64,000 nt of DNA, taken from the NCBI RefSeq assembly GCF_022811725.1, contig NZ_CP094527.1:4216001-4280000 (forward strand). Reading direction: 5' to 3'. This DNA is from Mucilaginibacter sp. SMC90 (lineage in GTDB: Bacteria > Bacteroidota > Bacteroidia > Sphingobacteriales > Sphingobacteriaceae). Below are positions 9,778 through 20,000 of this stretch, piece by piece. Every line of letters starts with the position of its first letter. Within the stretch, counting starts at the first letter, position 1. Below the pieces are notes generated by a model. The model did no database searches and was not told the origin of the DNA. It worked only from the letters and a program-made list of their open reading frames with translations. The position numbers were made by a program, and so were the translations under genes.

Positions 9778-10169
9778 TATTCCTTTGGCTTTGAGCCTTT
9801 GGATTGCTTGGGCAAAGACTTTTTTGGCAATGCAACACCGTGCTCTTGCTGCAGGATATCGAACATGGTCTTGTAGATCAGGTTCTTGTCCTGTTCATCT
9901 TTTAATGCTGCTTCTAATTGTTTGATCCGCTGTTCCGGACTAAGTTCCCGATCGTTTTCCAAGGTGTACTGTTTGGGTAATGTCCAATCTAAGGTACCAT
10001 GTTTCCTTAACCAAACCAATACCGTACTCCTTCCCTGGATCCCGTAATGTTTTTGAGCCTTTTTATAGGTCAGTTCGCCTTTTTCAACCTGCTGCACGAC
10101 CTGCAACTTAAAGGCAAGGCTGTAATCGCGCTGACTGCGCCTACTTACATTCTTTGTTCGTTTTTCCAT
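9777..10169 (-). CDS. IS3-family transposase OrfA (helix-turn-helix)
   Basis: DNA-binding half of the transposase, 130 residues from the ATG at 10169 (MEKRTKNVSRRSQRDYSLAF). A TTG start slightly upstream would sit inside the terminal inverted repeat and is not preferred. The HTH region (KKAQKHYGIQGRSTVLVWLRKHG) recognises the terminal repeats; the rest forms a leucine-zipper-like coiled coil (RIKQLEAALKDEQDKN). Near its end lies a run of six A then G (9825-9819) in the phase A-AAA-AAG, the standard -1 frameshift signal of IS3 elements. The stop TAG overlaps the GTG of orfB. Confidence 0.9.
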   Translation of the reverse strand: MEKRTKNVSRRSQRDYSLAFKLQVVQQVEKGELTYKKAQKHYGIQGRSTVLVWLRKHGTLDWTLPKQYTLENDRELSPEQRIKQLEAALKDEQDKNLIYKTMFDILQQEHGVALPKKSLPKQSKGSKPKE

Positions 10170-10220
10170 ATAAGTCAACTTGAGTGTCAACTTATTTCAG
10201 GACGCGACATGCAATTTGTA

Positions 10221-10252
10221 AAAGCCTGATGAATAATCATCAGGCTTTTTTT
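10221..10252 (+). terminator. Intrinsic terminator, probably of the susCD operon
   Basis: Perfect 12-bp stem AAAGCCTGATGA / TCATCAGGCTTT with an ATAA loop, followed by a run of seven T. It faces the plus strand, and the only plus-strand operon upstream is susC-susD, which ends at 8878. The IS element now lies between that gene and this hairpin. Confidence 0.85.
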
Positions 10253-10471
10253 GCTTTACCTCCGCTTGTTAAACAAAAGGTTCTCTTTTCATAATATCCG
10301 CAGCATTAATTGTAAACCAAAAATCTACCAATTAAGGGCCAATATTCAATCATGGTAATTGCTGAATGATCATATCATTTTTATCATTATCATTGTTCCT
10401 TCAAAACCATTTGCAACAGGCCTTATCAATTTTTCGATTATAAAGCCAGGTGTGCTGATGAATATAATTAT

Positions 10472-12163
10472 ATGAACGTTTTATCAAGGAAGATACTGCT
10501 TGCTTTTTTAGCCTTTACCATAATTTTAGTTATTGCTGCTCTTTTTGTTAGAGATAAGATCGCCGAAAGATTAGCTCATACGGCTCAAATATCTCACCTT
10601 ATGGACCTCAACAACTCCAGGCCCCAGCAAGCCCTGTTATTACTGCACCAGGCCGAAGACTTGTTTCAGTCATCACTTGTAGATGGCGACGCCGAAAAAA
10701 ACAAAGCATACCAGGCCAAGCTTTCGTTAGCATTTGCCGAAATTGATACCTTGTTAAATATGCAGCATGACACTGCCAAACTAAATACTGAGCAGCGTAC
10801 ACAACTTCATACATGGCATAGCCAAAAGATAAAGCTATCAGCAGATCTGCTTTCTGCCCGGCATGATTTCGACTCCTTATTAATGACGTCTTCAGATCTT
10901 GAAGTGGCGACGGCTCAAAATAAAATTGCTGTTAAGAGCAGTCAGAAAATTCAAAACAGCACTGACACTATAACCCAACCTGCTAAATTAAAACGAAAGG
11001 GCTTTTTTGCGAGGATCAAGGAGGCCATTAAAAACAAAAATGCATATGCAACCGGCTCCGGTGGAGTTGTTATCAATCACCGCACGCGGATCTATGTTGA
11101 CTCGGTTGCACAAAGGCTTCGCTTTAAGGATAAGTCCAACTACCTTAATAAACTGAAGCAGCTGCGGCAAAGCAATACTAAGCTACAGGAAACTCAAAGG
11201 CAGCTTATTGCACTCAATATGCGCATTACCCATAAAATGGAACTATTGATTGCAACCATTAAAGACATCAATTATAGTTTAACTGATGCCTTTAAGGGAT
11301 TGGCCTTTAACAGCTACCTGGAAACAACGAGCTTATTAAACAAACTTTACCTGAGTGCCCTTTTACTGCTTTTAGCTTTCGCTGTATTGCTGATTGTATT
11401 TGTTATTAAACTGGGGCAGTCTGAAGACCTTTTACTTAAAGAGAATGAGCGTGCTGTAATGATAGCACGGCAAAAGATGGATTTACTGCTGCATATGAGC
11501 CATGAAATCCGTAACCCGCTAACATCAATAAATGGTTTTCTGTACATTTTCAGCAGAACCACTCTTACACCGAAACAAACAGAAATGCTAAGCACGGTAA
11601 GGGCATCATCAGACCTGCTGCTGCAAACGCTTAACGACACACTTGATGCTGCAAAAATGGAAGGCAGTGAATTAAAAATCCATCATGATCCTTTTTGCCC
11701 CGATAAAACATTAAAGGAAGTGATAGAAAGTATGGCATTTAGTGCCGATAAAAAGCAGCTGGAATTAAATTATCATTTTGACGGCGACACAGAAGCCGAA
11801 GTTTTAGGCGATAGCTTCAGACTTAAACAGATCATTGTGAACCTTGTAAGCAATGCGATAAAATATACGGAGGCCGGGAAAATTAATATCAGGGCAACAC
11901 TAAATTTAACCGGGGACAAAGGAGGATTAACAGTTGACATAATTGATACGGGGGCCGGTATAAGCCAGGAACAGCAGGTTAACCTTTTCTCAAAATACTA
12001 TCAAACCAGTTCGGCAAAAGGAAATACCGGCACAGGTCTTGGCCTTTACATTTGTAAGCAATTGATTGAGTTGCAGAAAGGCAATATCACCGTTAAAAGT
12101 GATGCTGGTAAAGGGAGTACTTTTAGTTTTGACATCCCCTATAAAAAGTATGAAATAGACTAA
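10472..12163 (+). CDS. Membrane sensor histidine kinase
   Basis: Sensor kinase of 563 residues. A first membrane span (LLAFLAFTIILVIAALFV) is followed by a long, mostly helical extracytoplasmic region of about 260 residues with no recognised sensor fold, then a second span (LLLLAFAVLLIVFVIKLG). HisKA follows with the phosphoacceptor histidine in LLHMSHEIRNPLTSINGF, then HATPase_c (NLVSNAIKYTE, DTGAGISQEQ, GTGLGLYICKQL). No receiver domain is attached and no response regulator is adjacent, so its partner lies elsewhere. The family role (autophosphorylation of His, transfer to an Asp) is certain; the signal is unknown. Confidence 0.9.
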   Translation: MNVLSRKILLAFLAFTIILVIAALFVRDKIAERLAHTAQISHLMDLNNSRPQQALLLLHQAEDLFQSSLVDGDAEKNKAYQAKLSLAFAEIDTLLNMQHDTAKLNTEQRTQLHTWHSQKIKLSADLLSARHDFDSLLMTSSDLEVATAQNKIAVKSSQKIQNSTDTITQPAKLKRKGFFARIKEAIKNKNAYATGSGGVVINHRTRIYVDSVAQRLRFKDKSNYLNKLKQLRQSNTKLQETQRQLIALNMRITHKMELLIATIKDINYSLTDAFKGLAFNSYLETTSLLNKLYLSALLLLLAFAVLLIVFVIKLGQSEDLLLKENERAVMIARQKMDLLLHMSHEIRNPLTSINGFLYIFSRTTLTPKQTEMLSTVRASSDLLLQTLNDTLDAAKMEGSELKIHHDPFCPDKTLKEVIESMAFSADKKQLELNYHFDGDTEAEVLGDSFRLKQIIVNLVSNAIKYTEAGKINIRATLNLTGDKGGLTVDIIDTGAGISQEQQVNLFSKYYQTSSAKGNTGTGLGLYICKQLIELQKGNITVKSDAGKGSTFSFDIPYKKYEID

Positions 12164-12207
12164 TTGGGGATATTATGTTTTTTACGTAAATAGTGTGTTT
12201 CCAAAAT

Positions 12208-13401
12208 TTAGAAACCTTTTATTTTCCAGCCGATTAACAGGCATAAAACAAAGCCCAACAACACCATGCCCATGCTGAACGGAAAAATGTATAACATCCC
12301 AAAATGACTTGCCACCCCGCCTACCAGCGGTCCGGTAATTCCAAGTGAAATATCAAGGAACAGGCCATAAGCCCCCAGAGCGGCACCTTTATTTGAACCG
12401 GGCACCAACTTTACCGCCTCTACCCCAAGTGCCGGAAACACAAGTGAAAAACCAAGTCCGGTCACTCCTGCACCGATAAGTGCTGCCTCGGGAGTATTAG
12501 CCAGCCAAAGAACCATCAAACCTACTGACTCCAGCGCCATACAAGCAATGGCTGTTTTTAATCCTCCGTAGTTATCAATTGCCCCTGCAAATATCAAACG
12601 GCCAAGAATAAAAAAAACACTGAACACCGAAAGGCAAAGTACCGCATTAGTCCAGTTCAGATAGGCATAATAAAGTGTTATAAAAGTAGATATGGTGCCA
12701 AATCCCAAAGCAGCCAACGTAAGACACAGCCCGTAAGGAGCAACTGTTTTAAGTACAGATGCAAATGATTTTCGTTGCTCTGTGCTTTTTATCACCGCAT
12801 CTTCTTTTCTTTTAGCCAGCAAATAACCAATTATGCCAAGTATAAAAACCACAATTCCAATACCGGCTATGCCGTAACCCCCATCAAGCAGTATGCCCAC
12901 CGGTGCACCAACTGCAAGTCCGCCATAGCTTGCAATGCCATTATAAGATATGGCCTTCGCCGTATTTTGTTCGCCAACAGCATTAATTGTCCAATTGATA
13001 GGGCTGGATCCTATCAGGCCTTCAGCAAAACCTGTTACAAGCCTTGTAAGCGCAACTAAAACCAAACACAAGTCATGATGCTCCTTAAACAAAAACGCCA
13101 AACACAAAACCAATCCGCTAATGGCAAAACCTGTCATCCCGGAAAGCACAGCCGGCTTTGGCCCCTTTTTATCAATGATATTTCCGGCATAACCCCTAAA
13201 TAAAAAAGTGCTCAGATACTGCAGACTGATCACCACACCAGCTATCATGGCACTGTATCCTAATTGGTTATGGATAAACACAGGAAGTACCCCAAGACTT
13301 AACCCTATAGTAAAATATCCTATAAAGGTAAACTTAACAAAACCGGCTATTTCTAAGGCTATTGATGATGCTGCACTTTTTATACTTGACCCTGCTTCCA
13401 T
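12208..13401 (-). CDS. MFS transporter, YfcJ/YhhS-like
   Basis: Major facilitator of 397 residues with twelve predicted membrane helices in two halves. The first half carries GLSLGVLPVFIHNQLGYS, LQYLSTFLFRGYAGNIIDKKG and the motif-C-like region GFAEGLIGSSPINW...AKAISYNGIASYGG, which resembles the YfcJ/YhhS subgroup of exporters (sugar or drug efflux). A 3-nucleotide-scale ribosome site is not obvious, as is normal for the phylum. It converges on the histidine kinase at 10472 and is not in an obvious operon. The substrate cannot be read from the sequence. Confidence 0.88.
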   Translation of the reverse strand: MEAGSSIKSAASSIALEIAGFVKFTFIGYFTIGLSLGVLPVFIHNQLGYSAMIAGVVISLQYLSTFLFRGYAGNIIDKKGPKPAVLSGMTGFAISGLVLCLAFLFKEHHDLCLVLVALTRLVTGFAEGLIGSSPINWTINAVGEQNTAKAISYNGIASYGGLAVGAPVGILLDGGYGIAGIGIVVFILGIIGYLLAKRKEDAVIKSTEQRKSFASVLKTVAPYGLCLTLAALGFGTISTFITLYYAYLNWTNAVLCLSVFSVFFILGRLIFAGAIDNYGGLKTAIACMALESVGLMVLWLANTPEAALIGAGVTGLGFSLVFPALGVEAVKLVPGSNKGAALGAYGLFLDISLGITGPLVGGVASHFGMLYIFPFSMGMVLLGFVLCLLIGWKIKGF

Positions 13402-13497
13402 GCCGCAAAGATAGGCAGATTCGGCACCTACTTAAGTGTAAATTATACACTTTACTTTTAATTAACATTTAAGCCGATCAAAAGGCCGTATCGTCTG

Positions 13498-14244
13498 TTA
13501 TTTCAGGCAAAGAATTATTCCCTCAACTACCCGTTTGGTTTCATCGGGGTCGCGCACCTGGATACAATCTGCACCTGTTGCTCGGGCTGGGTGGTCGTTG
13601 CCCCCTTCAAACAAGGCATCACCAATGAATATCATTTGTTTGATCCTGATCTCTAAAGTATGCTGCAGTTTATGAATTCCATAAGCCTTATCTATTCCTG
13701 GTTTAGTAATATCAATAGAAGTAGCTCCCCCTATTTGTACCGAAAAACCGGTGAGTGATTTATCAAGAAGAGCTTTGATCTTTTTACGCTTAACATATTT
13801 AGGGTCCCACTTTTTCTTTTCGTCAAGCGGCGCATGTTGCCCTAATGCCGAAAATGTGATCTGGCTGCCCCGGTCTTCTATCTGATCGCCCCAGGTTTTC
13901 CTGAATTTAACGCCGGATTTTCCAATGGCTTCATTTAATTTGCTGATGATTTCCTGTCTTTCCTGATCTGTAAAGTCTTCTGAATATAATTTTTTCCAGC
14001 CCGCTTTTTTATACTGATAGTATTTGGTGCCGCAGGTTGGCAATATGGATAAGTTTTTAAGTAATTTTTTAACGGGCAGGTTTGATAATACCTGCTTTTC
14101 AAATTGCGGCCAGTCTCCGCCGGATATGATCGCAACCTTTGCTACTTTCATCAAATCGGTTAAAAGCACAGCCATCTCTTTATCAAGGGCAGCTTTACTT
14201 TCGGCAAGGGTGCCGTCCAAGTCAAATATGATCAATTTTTTCAT
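13498..14244 (-). CDS. HAD-IIB phosphatase resembling phosphomannomutase
   Basis: Haloacid-dehalogenase superfamily protein of 248 residues. Motif I is IIFDLDGTLAES with D8 (nucleophile) and D10; motif II lies in VAIISGGDW; the C2-type cap lies in the middle; motif IV is MIFIGDALFEGGNDHPA. The last motif and the QIGGATSIDITKPGIDKAYG stretch are very like the alpha-phosphomannomutases (PMM) of eukaryotes, which interconvert mannose-6-phosphate and mannose-1-phosphate, rather than the PMM/PGM enzymes usual in bacteria. True mutase activity is an inference; a sugar phosphatase such as mannosyl-3-phosphoglycerate phosphatase is the alternative. Confidence 0.8.
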   Translation of the reverse strand: MKKLIIFDLDGTLAESKAALDKEMAVLLTDLMKVAKVAIISGGDWPQFEKQVLSNLPVKKLLKNLSILPTCGTKYYQYKKAGWKKLYSEDFTDQERQEIISKLNEAIGKSGVKFRKTWGDQIEDRGSQITFSALGQHAPLDEKKKWDPKYVKRKKIKALLDKSLTGFSVQIGGATSIDITKPGIDKAYGIHKLQHTLEIRIKQMIFIGDALFEGGNDHPARATGADCIQVRDPDETKRVVEGIILCLK

Positions 14245-14305
14245 TGCGGGCAGATATCAATTATTAGCCAACAGCAATTAACTGCGCTTGTTTATAACAA
14301 TGCTG

Positions 14306-16501
14306 TTATAAGTTACACCAGTACGTCCACTTTAAGGTAAGCTGCCTGTTTTTTACGGTATAGGGTGACGGCGTGGTATTGTCGCCGTAAACAATAAATA
14401 AGTCGGAAGCCGGCTTATAACGCCATTGCAGGCGTGTGTTAATATTAATATTGTCAATTTGCTCGTTGTATTGTACATAGGTTGTAAAATACAGGTTATT
14501 GGTAAAGGTTACATCAACTTTTGGCCCTACCAGCCAAAACGTGTTATGCCCAAACGGCTGCGGCAGCCGCAGGTCATTAAATGAGGTGTTAATTGCAATA
14601 TTTACATACGGCTGAAAACGATAGCCTATCAAACCTGTAACACTGTTACGCACGCCTTTGTCATAATAACCGCCATGCGATGCTTCCAGCAAATAGGTAA
14701 AAACATTTTGCGGTTTAGATACAAACTGAACATCAATAGTATTCCAATTGTGTTCAGACCCGGTTGGTAACAAACCTTTACCAATGTTAGTAGGATCGTA
14801 AGGCTTTAACAATCGCACATAATCATTAATACCCGATACCGAAAGTGTTGCCCGGTTGCGGAATGTAATAAGGTACGACAGGATACTTTCATTATCTGTC
14901 CGGTGAAATGATTCGTCAAAAAAGTAATTAGATGTAAGCTGAACGCCGTGGCTGAGGATATTTCCCTGCTTAGGGAAAAAATTACGCAGCAGCAGCGGGC
15001 TTAGCTTTACATAACCAACACGGGGTACATAACCCACTTCGGCATTGTAGTTTCTGCCTACGTATTCTTCCTGCATGTACAATGTCCAGTACTTGCTTAG
15101 GTATTGGAAATGATCAGAAACAACGTAGTCATGCCCGCTTACACCCGGTGTAAATGATTTAAGTGCAAGCACTTTGCCTGTCCAGATATTACTTCGCGAC
15201 GCCAGGTTAAACTCGGCCCCAATGTTACGGTTATACGCTGTTGAGCCTGTATTGGTACCGGGAATATTAGCTGTAGCATCTTTATTTACAAACAGGAAAC
15301 CAATATTAGAGCGGTCGAGCACCCGCCTTTGCAAGGTAATAATACCGTAATTTTCAGGCGCTTGTGCCACACTGCCTGAACCTCCTGTTTGGATATCCAT
15401 AGCTCCTATACGCCAGTCCTTATCCAATTTACCGGTAAGTCGTGCCCCAAAATCTATCGGAACATTTAAGCCTATCCGCCTTGAAAAAAATGGCCTGATA
15501 TCCGAATAACCAAAATTGGCAAACAAATCACCATTCTCTAAAAAGAACTGCCGCTTTTCGGGGAAGAAAAGTTCATACCTGTTCAGGTTAATTACCTGCT
15601 GATCAACGTCCACCTGCGAAAAATCGGGATTAACCGTTAAATCAAGGTTTAGGGACGGCGTAACCGAGATCTTGGCATCTCCCCCTATTTCGTGTTTATA
15701 TTCGGTTTTAGTATTGTGCTGATAATCTTTAGATAAACCGGTGAGTGCATAAGGAATAATGGATACGTTGCTACTTGCTGTTGGCGGAGCCTCGTCCCAA
15801 ACCAAAGTACCGGTATATGCCAGTGAAGCTGTAGGAAATTGTCGCGGAATAGGTGTCCAGCTTGATTTTTCGGCAGTTTTGAGATCATTACGGCTAAAGT
15901 TGATCCCCCATTCTTTTATGCCTTTTTTATAACGGATACTTTTAAAAGGGATAGATGCTTCCCAGATCCATTTATCCGGATAATTTTTTACGGCCGAGTA
16001 CCAGCGGTTATCCCAGCTAAGGTCAACCTTGCCGCCTTCATACATACTGCCATCCCATTGGCCACCTGCGGCGTTGGCTCCAAAGCTAAAACCATCGGTC
16101 CGTGCATCAAACGGATCCATGAAGATCAAAAAGTTATCATTCTTTACAAAATTGAAATCCCGTTTCAATGATTCGACCATATAAGGGCCAGGCACCGAAT
16201 TATAATTGATGGCTATGATGTATAGGTTTTTATCATCATAGGTCATCCGAACTTCGGTCTTAACAGTGGCCTTACTGGTATCCATGGGCAATACCATAAA
16301 AAAGTCTCCGGCCGAATCAGCCTGCATCCAGGCCTGTTCGTTCATCACACCATCAACATTAATTGCAGAAACAGCCCTGCGGATATGGTACTTATACCCC
16401 GCATTCTTCTTTTGTGCAGACGCGTAAAAGCAGGTCATACAGCACAAAATAACTGGCAATATCATTTTTGCAGGAGGCAGGCAGGGGCGTTTAAAGGGCA
16501 T
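14306..16501 (-). CDS. DUF5916 protein with CBM9-like N-terminus
   Basis: Secreted protein of 731 residues; signal peptide near residues 13-30 (ILPVILCCMTCFYASAQ). Residues about 45-230 form a family-9-carbohydrate-binding-like domain (INVDGVMNEQAWMQADSAGDF, VRMTYDDKNLYIIAI). The remainder matches DUF5916 and is rich in alternating beta segments (FEFFPEKRQFFLENGDLF-type region, then repeated strands to WTYWCNL), suggesting an outer-membrane barrel. The ATG at 16501 or an internal Met at residue 13 could be the start. It is divergent from polysaccharide locus 2 and could be co-regulated with it. The biochemical role is unknown. Confidence 0.85.
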   Translation of the reverse strand: MPFKRPCLPPAKMILPVILCCMTCFYASAQKKNAGYKYHIRRAVSAINVDGVMNEQAWMQADSAGDFFMVLPMDTSKATVKTEVRMTYDDKNLYIIAINYNSVPGPYMVESLKRDFNFVKNDNFLIFMDPFDARTDGFSFGANAAGGQWDGSMYEGGKVDLSWDNRWYSAVKNYPDKWIWEASIPFKSIRYKKGIKEWGINFSRNDLKTAEKSSWTPIPRQFPTASLAYTGTLVWDEAPPTASSNVSIIPYALTGLSKDYQHNTKTEYKHEIGGDAKISVTPSLNLDLTVNPDFSQVDVDQQVINLNRYELFFPEKRQFFLENGDLFANFGYSDIRPFFSRRIGLNVPIDFGARLTGKLDKDWRIGAMDIQTGGSGSVAQAPENYGIITLQRRVLDRSNIGFLFVNKDATANIPGTNTGSTAYNRNIGAEFNLASRSNIWTGKVLALKSFTPGVSGHDYVVSDHFQYLSKYWTLYMQEEYVGRNYNAEVGYVPRVGYVKLSPLLLRNFFPKQGNILSHGVQLTSNYFFDESFHRTDNESILSYLITFRNRATLSVSGINDYVRLLKPYDPTNIGKGLLPTGSEHNWNTIDVQFVSKPQNVFTYLLEASHGGYYDKGVRNSVTGLIGYRFQPYVNIAINTSFNDLRLPQPFGHNTFWLVGPKVDVTFTNNLYFTTYVQYNEQIDNININTRLQWRYKPASDLFIVYGDNTTPSPYTVKNRQLTLKWTYWCNL

Positions 16502-17015
16502 TAAGATAAGGGTATAGTAAGTTTATTGGTTATGGATTTTAAAACTACATTTTTTAACCAAAATTCAATGCCTTGTATCACATTATTTACTACCGCTATT
16601 TGTTTCTTTGCACCAATAATTATCTACCTGCTAATCTGTATCACATTTTGTTAAAAATGTATCAAGCCATCACTCCCATCGTTAAAAATCAAATTATTTT
16701 TAAGCAAACCTGTTTTTATCGCAATCGATTGCAAAAAAATACGGAAAACCTCGTTTTTGGGCATTAATACAGCCTTTATTAATGTATTATTTATTTTTTA
16801 TTAATGCCTCCCTGTTGTTTTGTACCTGAAATTATAAACCAACAACAGTGTTTTTTATGGCTTGCCAGTAGCAGAGCACTGCATTAACCAACTTTTTTAA
16901 ACCATGTATTACCACGACCCTAACCCACCGTAAGGCATGCCGCTGCATGCGCTATTTAGTACCCTAACCAGGTAATAATCAATTTAACCTTAAAAAATCA
17001 ACAAAGAGAGACGAT
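16502..17015. promoter_or_regulatory. Divergent regulatory region upstream of polysaccharide locus 2
   Basis: A 514-bp gene-free stretch between the DUF5916 gene and susC. It holds a perfect LacI-type palindrome GCAATCGATTGC at 16721-16732, an inverted repeat GGCATTAATA (16760-16769) / TATTAATGCC (16799-16808), and a GCATGC-CGCT-GCATGC element near 16935-16950. No sigma/anti-sigma pair or hybrid two-component sensor accompanies locus 2, so control through this region by a LacI-type regulator encoded elsewhere is the simplest reading. Confidence 0.5.
16721..16732. promoter_or_regulatory. Candidate LacI-family operator
   Basis: The 12-bp perfect palindrome GCAATCGATTGC has the central CG and flanking half-sites typical of LacI/PurR-family operators. 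It lies about 285 bp upstream of susC and about 220 bp upstream of the divergent DUF5916 gene. The match to a family-type operator is recognised by eye; the binding protein is not in this window. Confidence 0.45.
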
Positions 17016-20000
17016 ATGAAAAAATATAAATACTTACTTATACTTTTCTTCCTTTTCCCGCTTAGTTTGTTAGCCCAGCAAACTACTTTCGGCGGTAAAG
17101 TAATAGACTTAACTGATGGGTCGACACTTCCGGGGGTAAGTGTAAAAATTAAAGGCACCAATACAGGTGTTATTACCGATGCAGCAGGTAAGTTCCTGCT
17201 TACAATTCCTAATCGCGATGCTGTTTTACAACTGTCGTTTATAGGTTATGCAACCCAGGAAATTGCGGTAAAGGATATTAAGGGTGGCATAATAGCTCTT
17301 AAATCGGCCAATAAAACACTTGATGAAGTGGTGGTTGTAGGTTATGGAACGCAAAAAAGAGCTACCATAACCGGCTCCATCGCAACACTTCAAAATAAAG
17401 ACATTACCACTACAAAAAATGAAAGCGTAATAAACTCGCTAAGCGGTAAAATACCGGGCTTACGGATTGTACAGAGAACGGCTGAGCCGGGAGGGTATGC
17501 TAACGATTTTAATATCAGGGGCTATCAGGGCACCCCACTTGTAGTAATTGATGGTGTTATCGGCGGCGATCAATCAACCATTGGCCGTATGGACCCTAAT
17601 GAAATTGAAAGTATCTCTGTATTAAAAGATGCCGCTGCATCCATATACGGTATGCGCGCTGCTGGGGGAGCTATTTTAATTACTACCAAAAAGGGCTCTA
17701 AAAACGGAGCGATCAATATTAATTACTCATTTAATGATGCAATACAAACGTTTTTGGGCATGCCCGAAGGCGTAAGCGCCATAGATTTCATGATGCTGAC
17801 CAATGAAAAAGTTAAACGTGATTTCACCCAAAACTTTGTGAACAATCAGGCTCCTACATATACCTACGCCAATTTTTTGCCATATCTTAACGGAACACGC
17901 AAATCATCAGACTGGATAGATCTGGCGTTCAGGAAAACGGCTAATCAGATAAGTCACAATTTAAATATCGATGGCGGCAATGACAAGATCAGCTATTTCT
18001 TCAACTTCGGCTATCAGAAACAGGACGGCGTATTTAAATCAGGCGATTTAAATTACAATAAGTATAATTTCAGATCAAACGTTACTGCCAACATAACCAA
18101 AGGCTTAAAGGCACAGGTGCTTACATCGGCCTGGATGGATGAAAAAAACCAACCGTTTACAGATCAGTGGACTATTTATAAGTACACCTGGAACATGAAG
18201 CCCATCGACCCGATTTACGCCAATGATAATCCCCTTTATCCTAACCAGATCCCCGGTGGAGATAATATGAACCCGGCCATTGTAACCGACGCAGATAAAG
18301 TAGGGTTTAAGCGATTAAGGAATAAGTCAATCACAAGCCAGTTAAATTTAACGTACAACATACCCGGCGTAAGCGGGCTGAGCGCTAAAGCTTTATTTAA
18401 CATTGATTATGGCGTTGCCGATAACGATTTTATCAGGAGAACATCTAACCTGTATACCTATGACGCGGCAAACGATATCTATAACCCAATTGTAATAAAC
18501 TCGCCCGCTGGCATAACAAGGCAATATTATACCCATTTAAATACATTAAGCCAGTTAACATTAAATTATAACCATACATTTTTCAATGACCATAATGTGG
18601 CCGCTATGTTTACCTACGAGCAGAGCCATGAAACGGCAGATAACTTTGCCGCCTATCGTGATGTTGAAATTCCTATTGATTATTTATTCGGTGGCCTCTC
18701 AAATTCAAATATGCAGGGCTATATGGATGGCGGTGCCCTTTCTGACCGCGCACACCGAAGCCTTATCGGCCGTTTTAACTACGACTATAAAGGAAAGTAC
18801 CTCGTTGAATTCAGCTTCAGGCGGGATGGTACTAACCTCTATCAGCCCGGGCCAGATCAATGGGGCTTTTTCCCCGGTGGATCAGTAGGATGGGTTTTAA
18901 CCAAAGAAAGCTTTTTCCGCAAACTTGTACCTGAAAATATTTTGTCCAACTTAAAGTTAAGGGCATCGTACGGTCAAACCGGTGATGAAGCCAACGCAGC
19001 GGCATTTAGCTATGTTAATGGATACACCTACCCTACCACCAACTCTTATATCTTTGGTCAAAGCGCCGTTAATGGCTCAACACCTAAACTTGGCAATCCG
19101 GGTTTAACATGGTCTGTAAATACCATCAAGAACATCGCTCTGGACTTTGGCCTTTTTGGTGGAAAGGTAGATGGCACCATCGAAATTTTCAGAAACGACA
19201 GAACAGGATTACCGGCAACGCCTTCAGTAAGCATACCGGGCACTGTAGGAGCAGCTGTACCGCAAATTAACTATAACAGTGATCGTGTGCAAGGCCTTGA
19301 CTTCAGCCTGGCATATCATAATAAATTTGGACAGGTTGGTTTTAATGTTGCCGGCAATATTGGTACAACCCGTTTACAAAACAGAAACGTGCTTCGTTCA
19401 CAATCGGGCAATGAATATTTAAACTGGAAAGAAAATCAAACCAACAGGTACCAGAATGTTTGGTGGGGCCCTGAATATGCAGGCCAGTTTACCAACTATA
19501 ATCAGATCTATAATTATGGGATAAACACAGGTGGCGGCAACAATAACGTTATACCAGGCGATTATTATTATAAAGACTGGAACAACGATGGTGTTATAGA
19601 TGATAAAGATAACCACCCAATTGCAACAAGCGGTATTCCTTTATACAATTACGGCCTCACCCTTGGCGTAAGCTACAAAGGCTTTGATATGAGCATGGTT
19701 TTGCAGGGTGCCGCCGGTGTATATGTACAATACGGTGAACAATTTGCATCGCCGTTGATGTATAACAGGAGTGCGCTTACCCGTTTCCTCGACAGCTGGC
19801 ATACAGCAGATCCCTCTGCCAATGTTTTTGACCCGAATACCGTGTGGGTACCGGGTTTCTACCCTGCCATGGGTTCGCCTGATGCCCAGGGCACAAAGGC
19901 TATACAGAATGCCAGCTATCTGCGTGTAAAATCGCTGGAGTTTGGTTATTCGTTATCGCCAAGCGTATTGAAAGCTATAGGCGTAAAAAAGCTAAGGGTG

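Larger units (their letters stand above)
8893..10204 (-). mobile_element. IS3-family insertion sequence, about 1.3 kb
   Basis: The element is bounded by imperfect 20-bp terminal inverted repeats at 8893-8912 (CGTCCTAAAATAGGTTGACA) and 10185-10204 (reverse complement CGTCCTGAAATAAGTTGACA), which differ at two positions. It contains two overlapping reading frames on the minus strand, the second carrying a DDE integrase core. No convincing 3-4 bp target duplication flanks it (agt on the left, cga on the right), so the exact ends may differ slightly or the site has decayed. Both frames are intact, so the element may be active. Confidence 0.9.

Noticed and set aside
8884..10212. Target-site duplication of the IS3 element
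   Set aside because: Bases beside the inverted repeats do not match as direct repeats of 3-4 bp; not reported.
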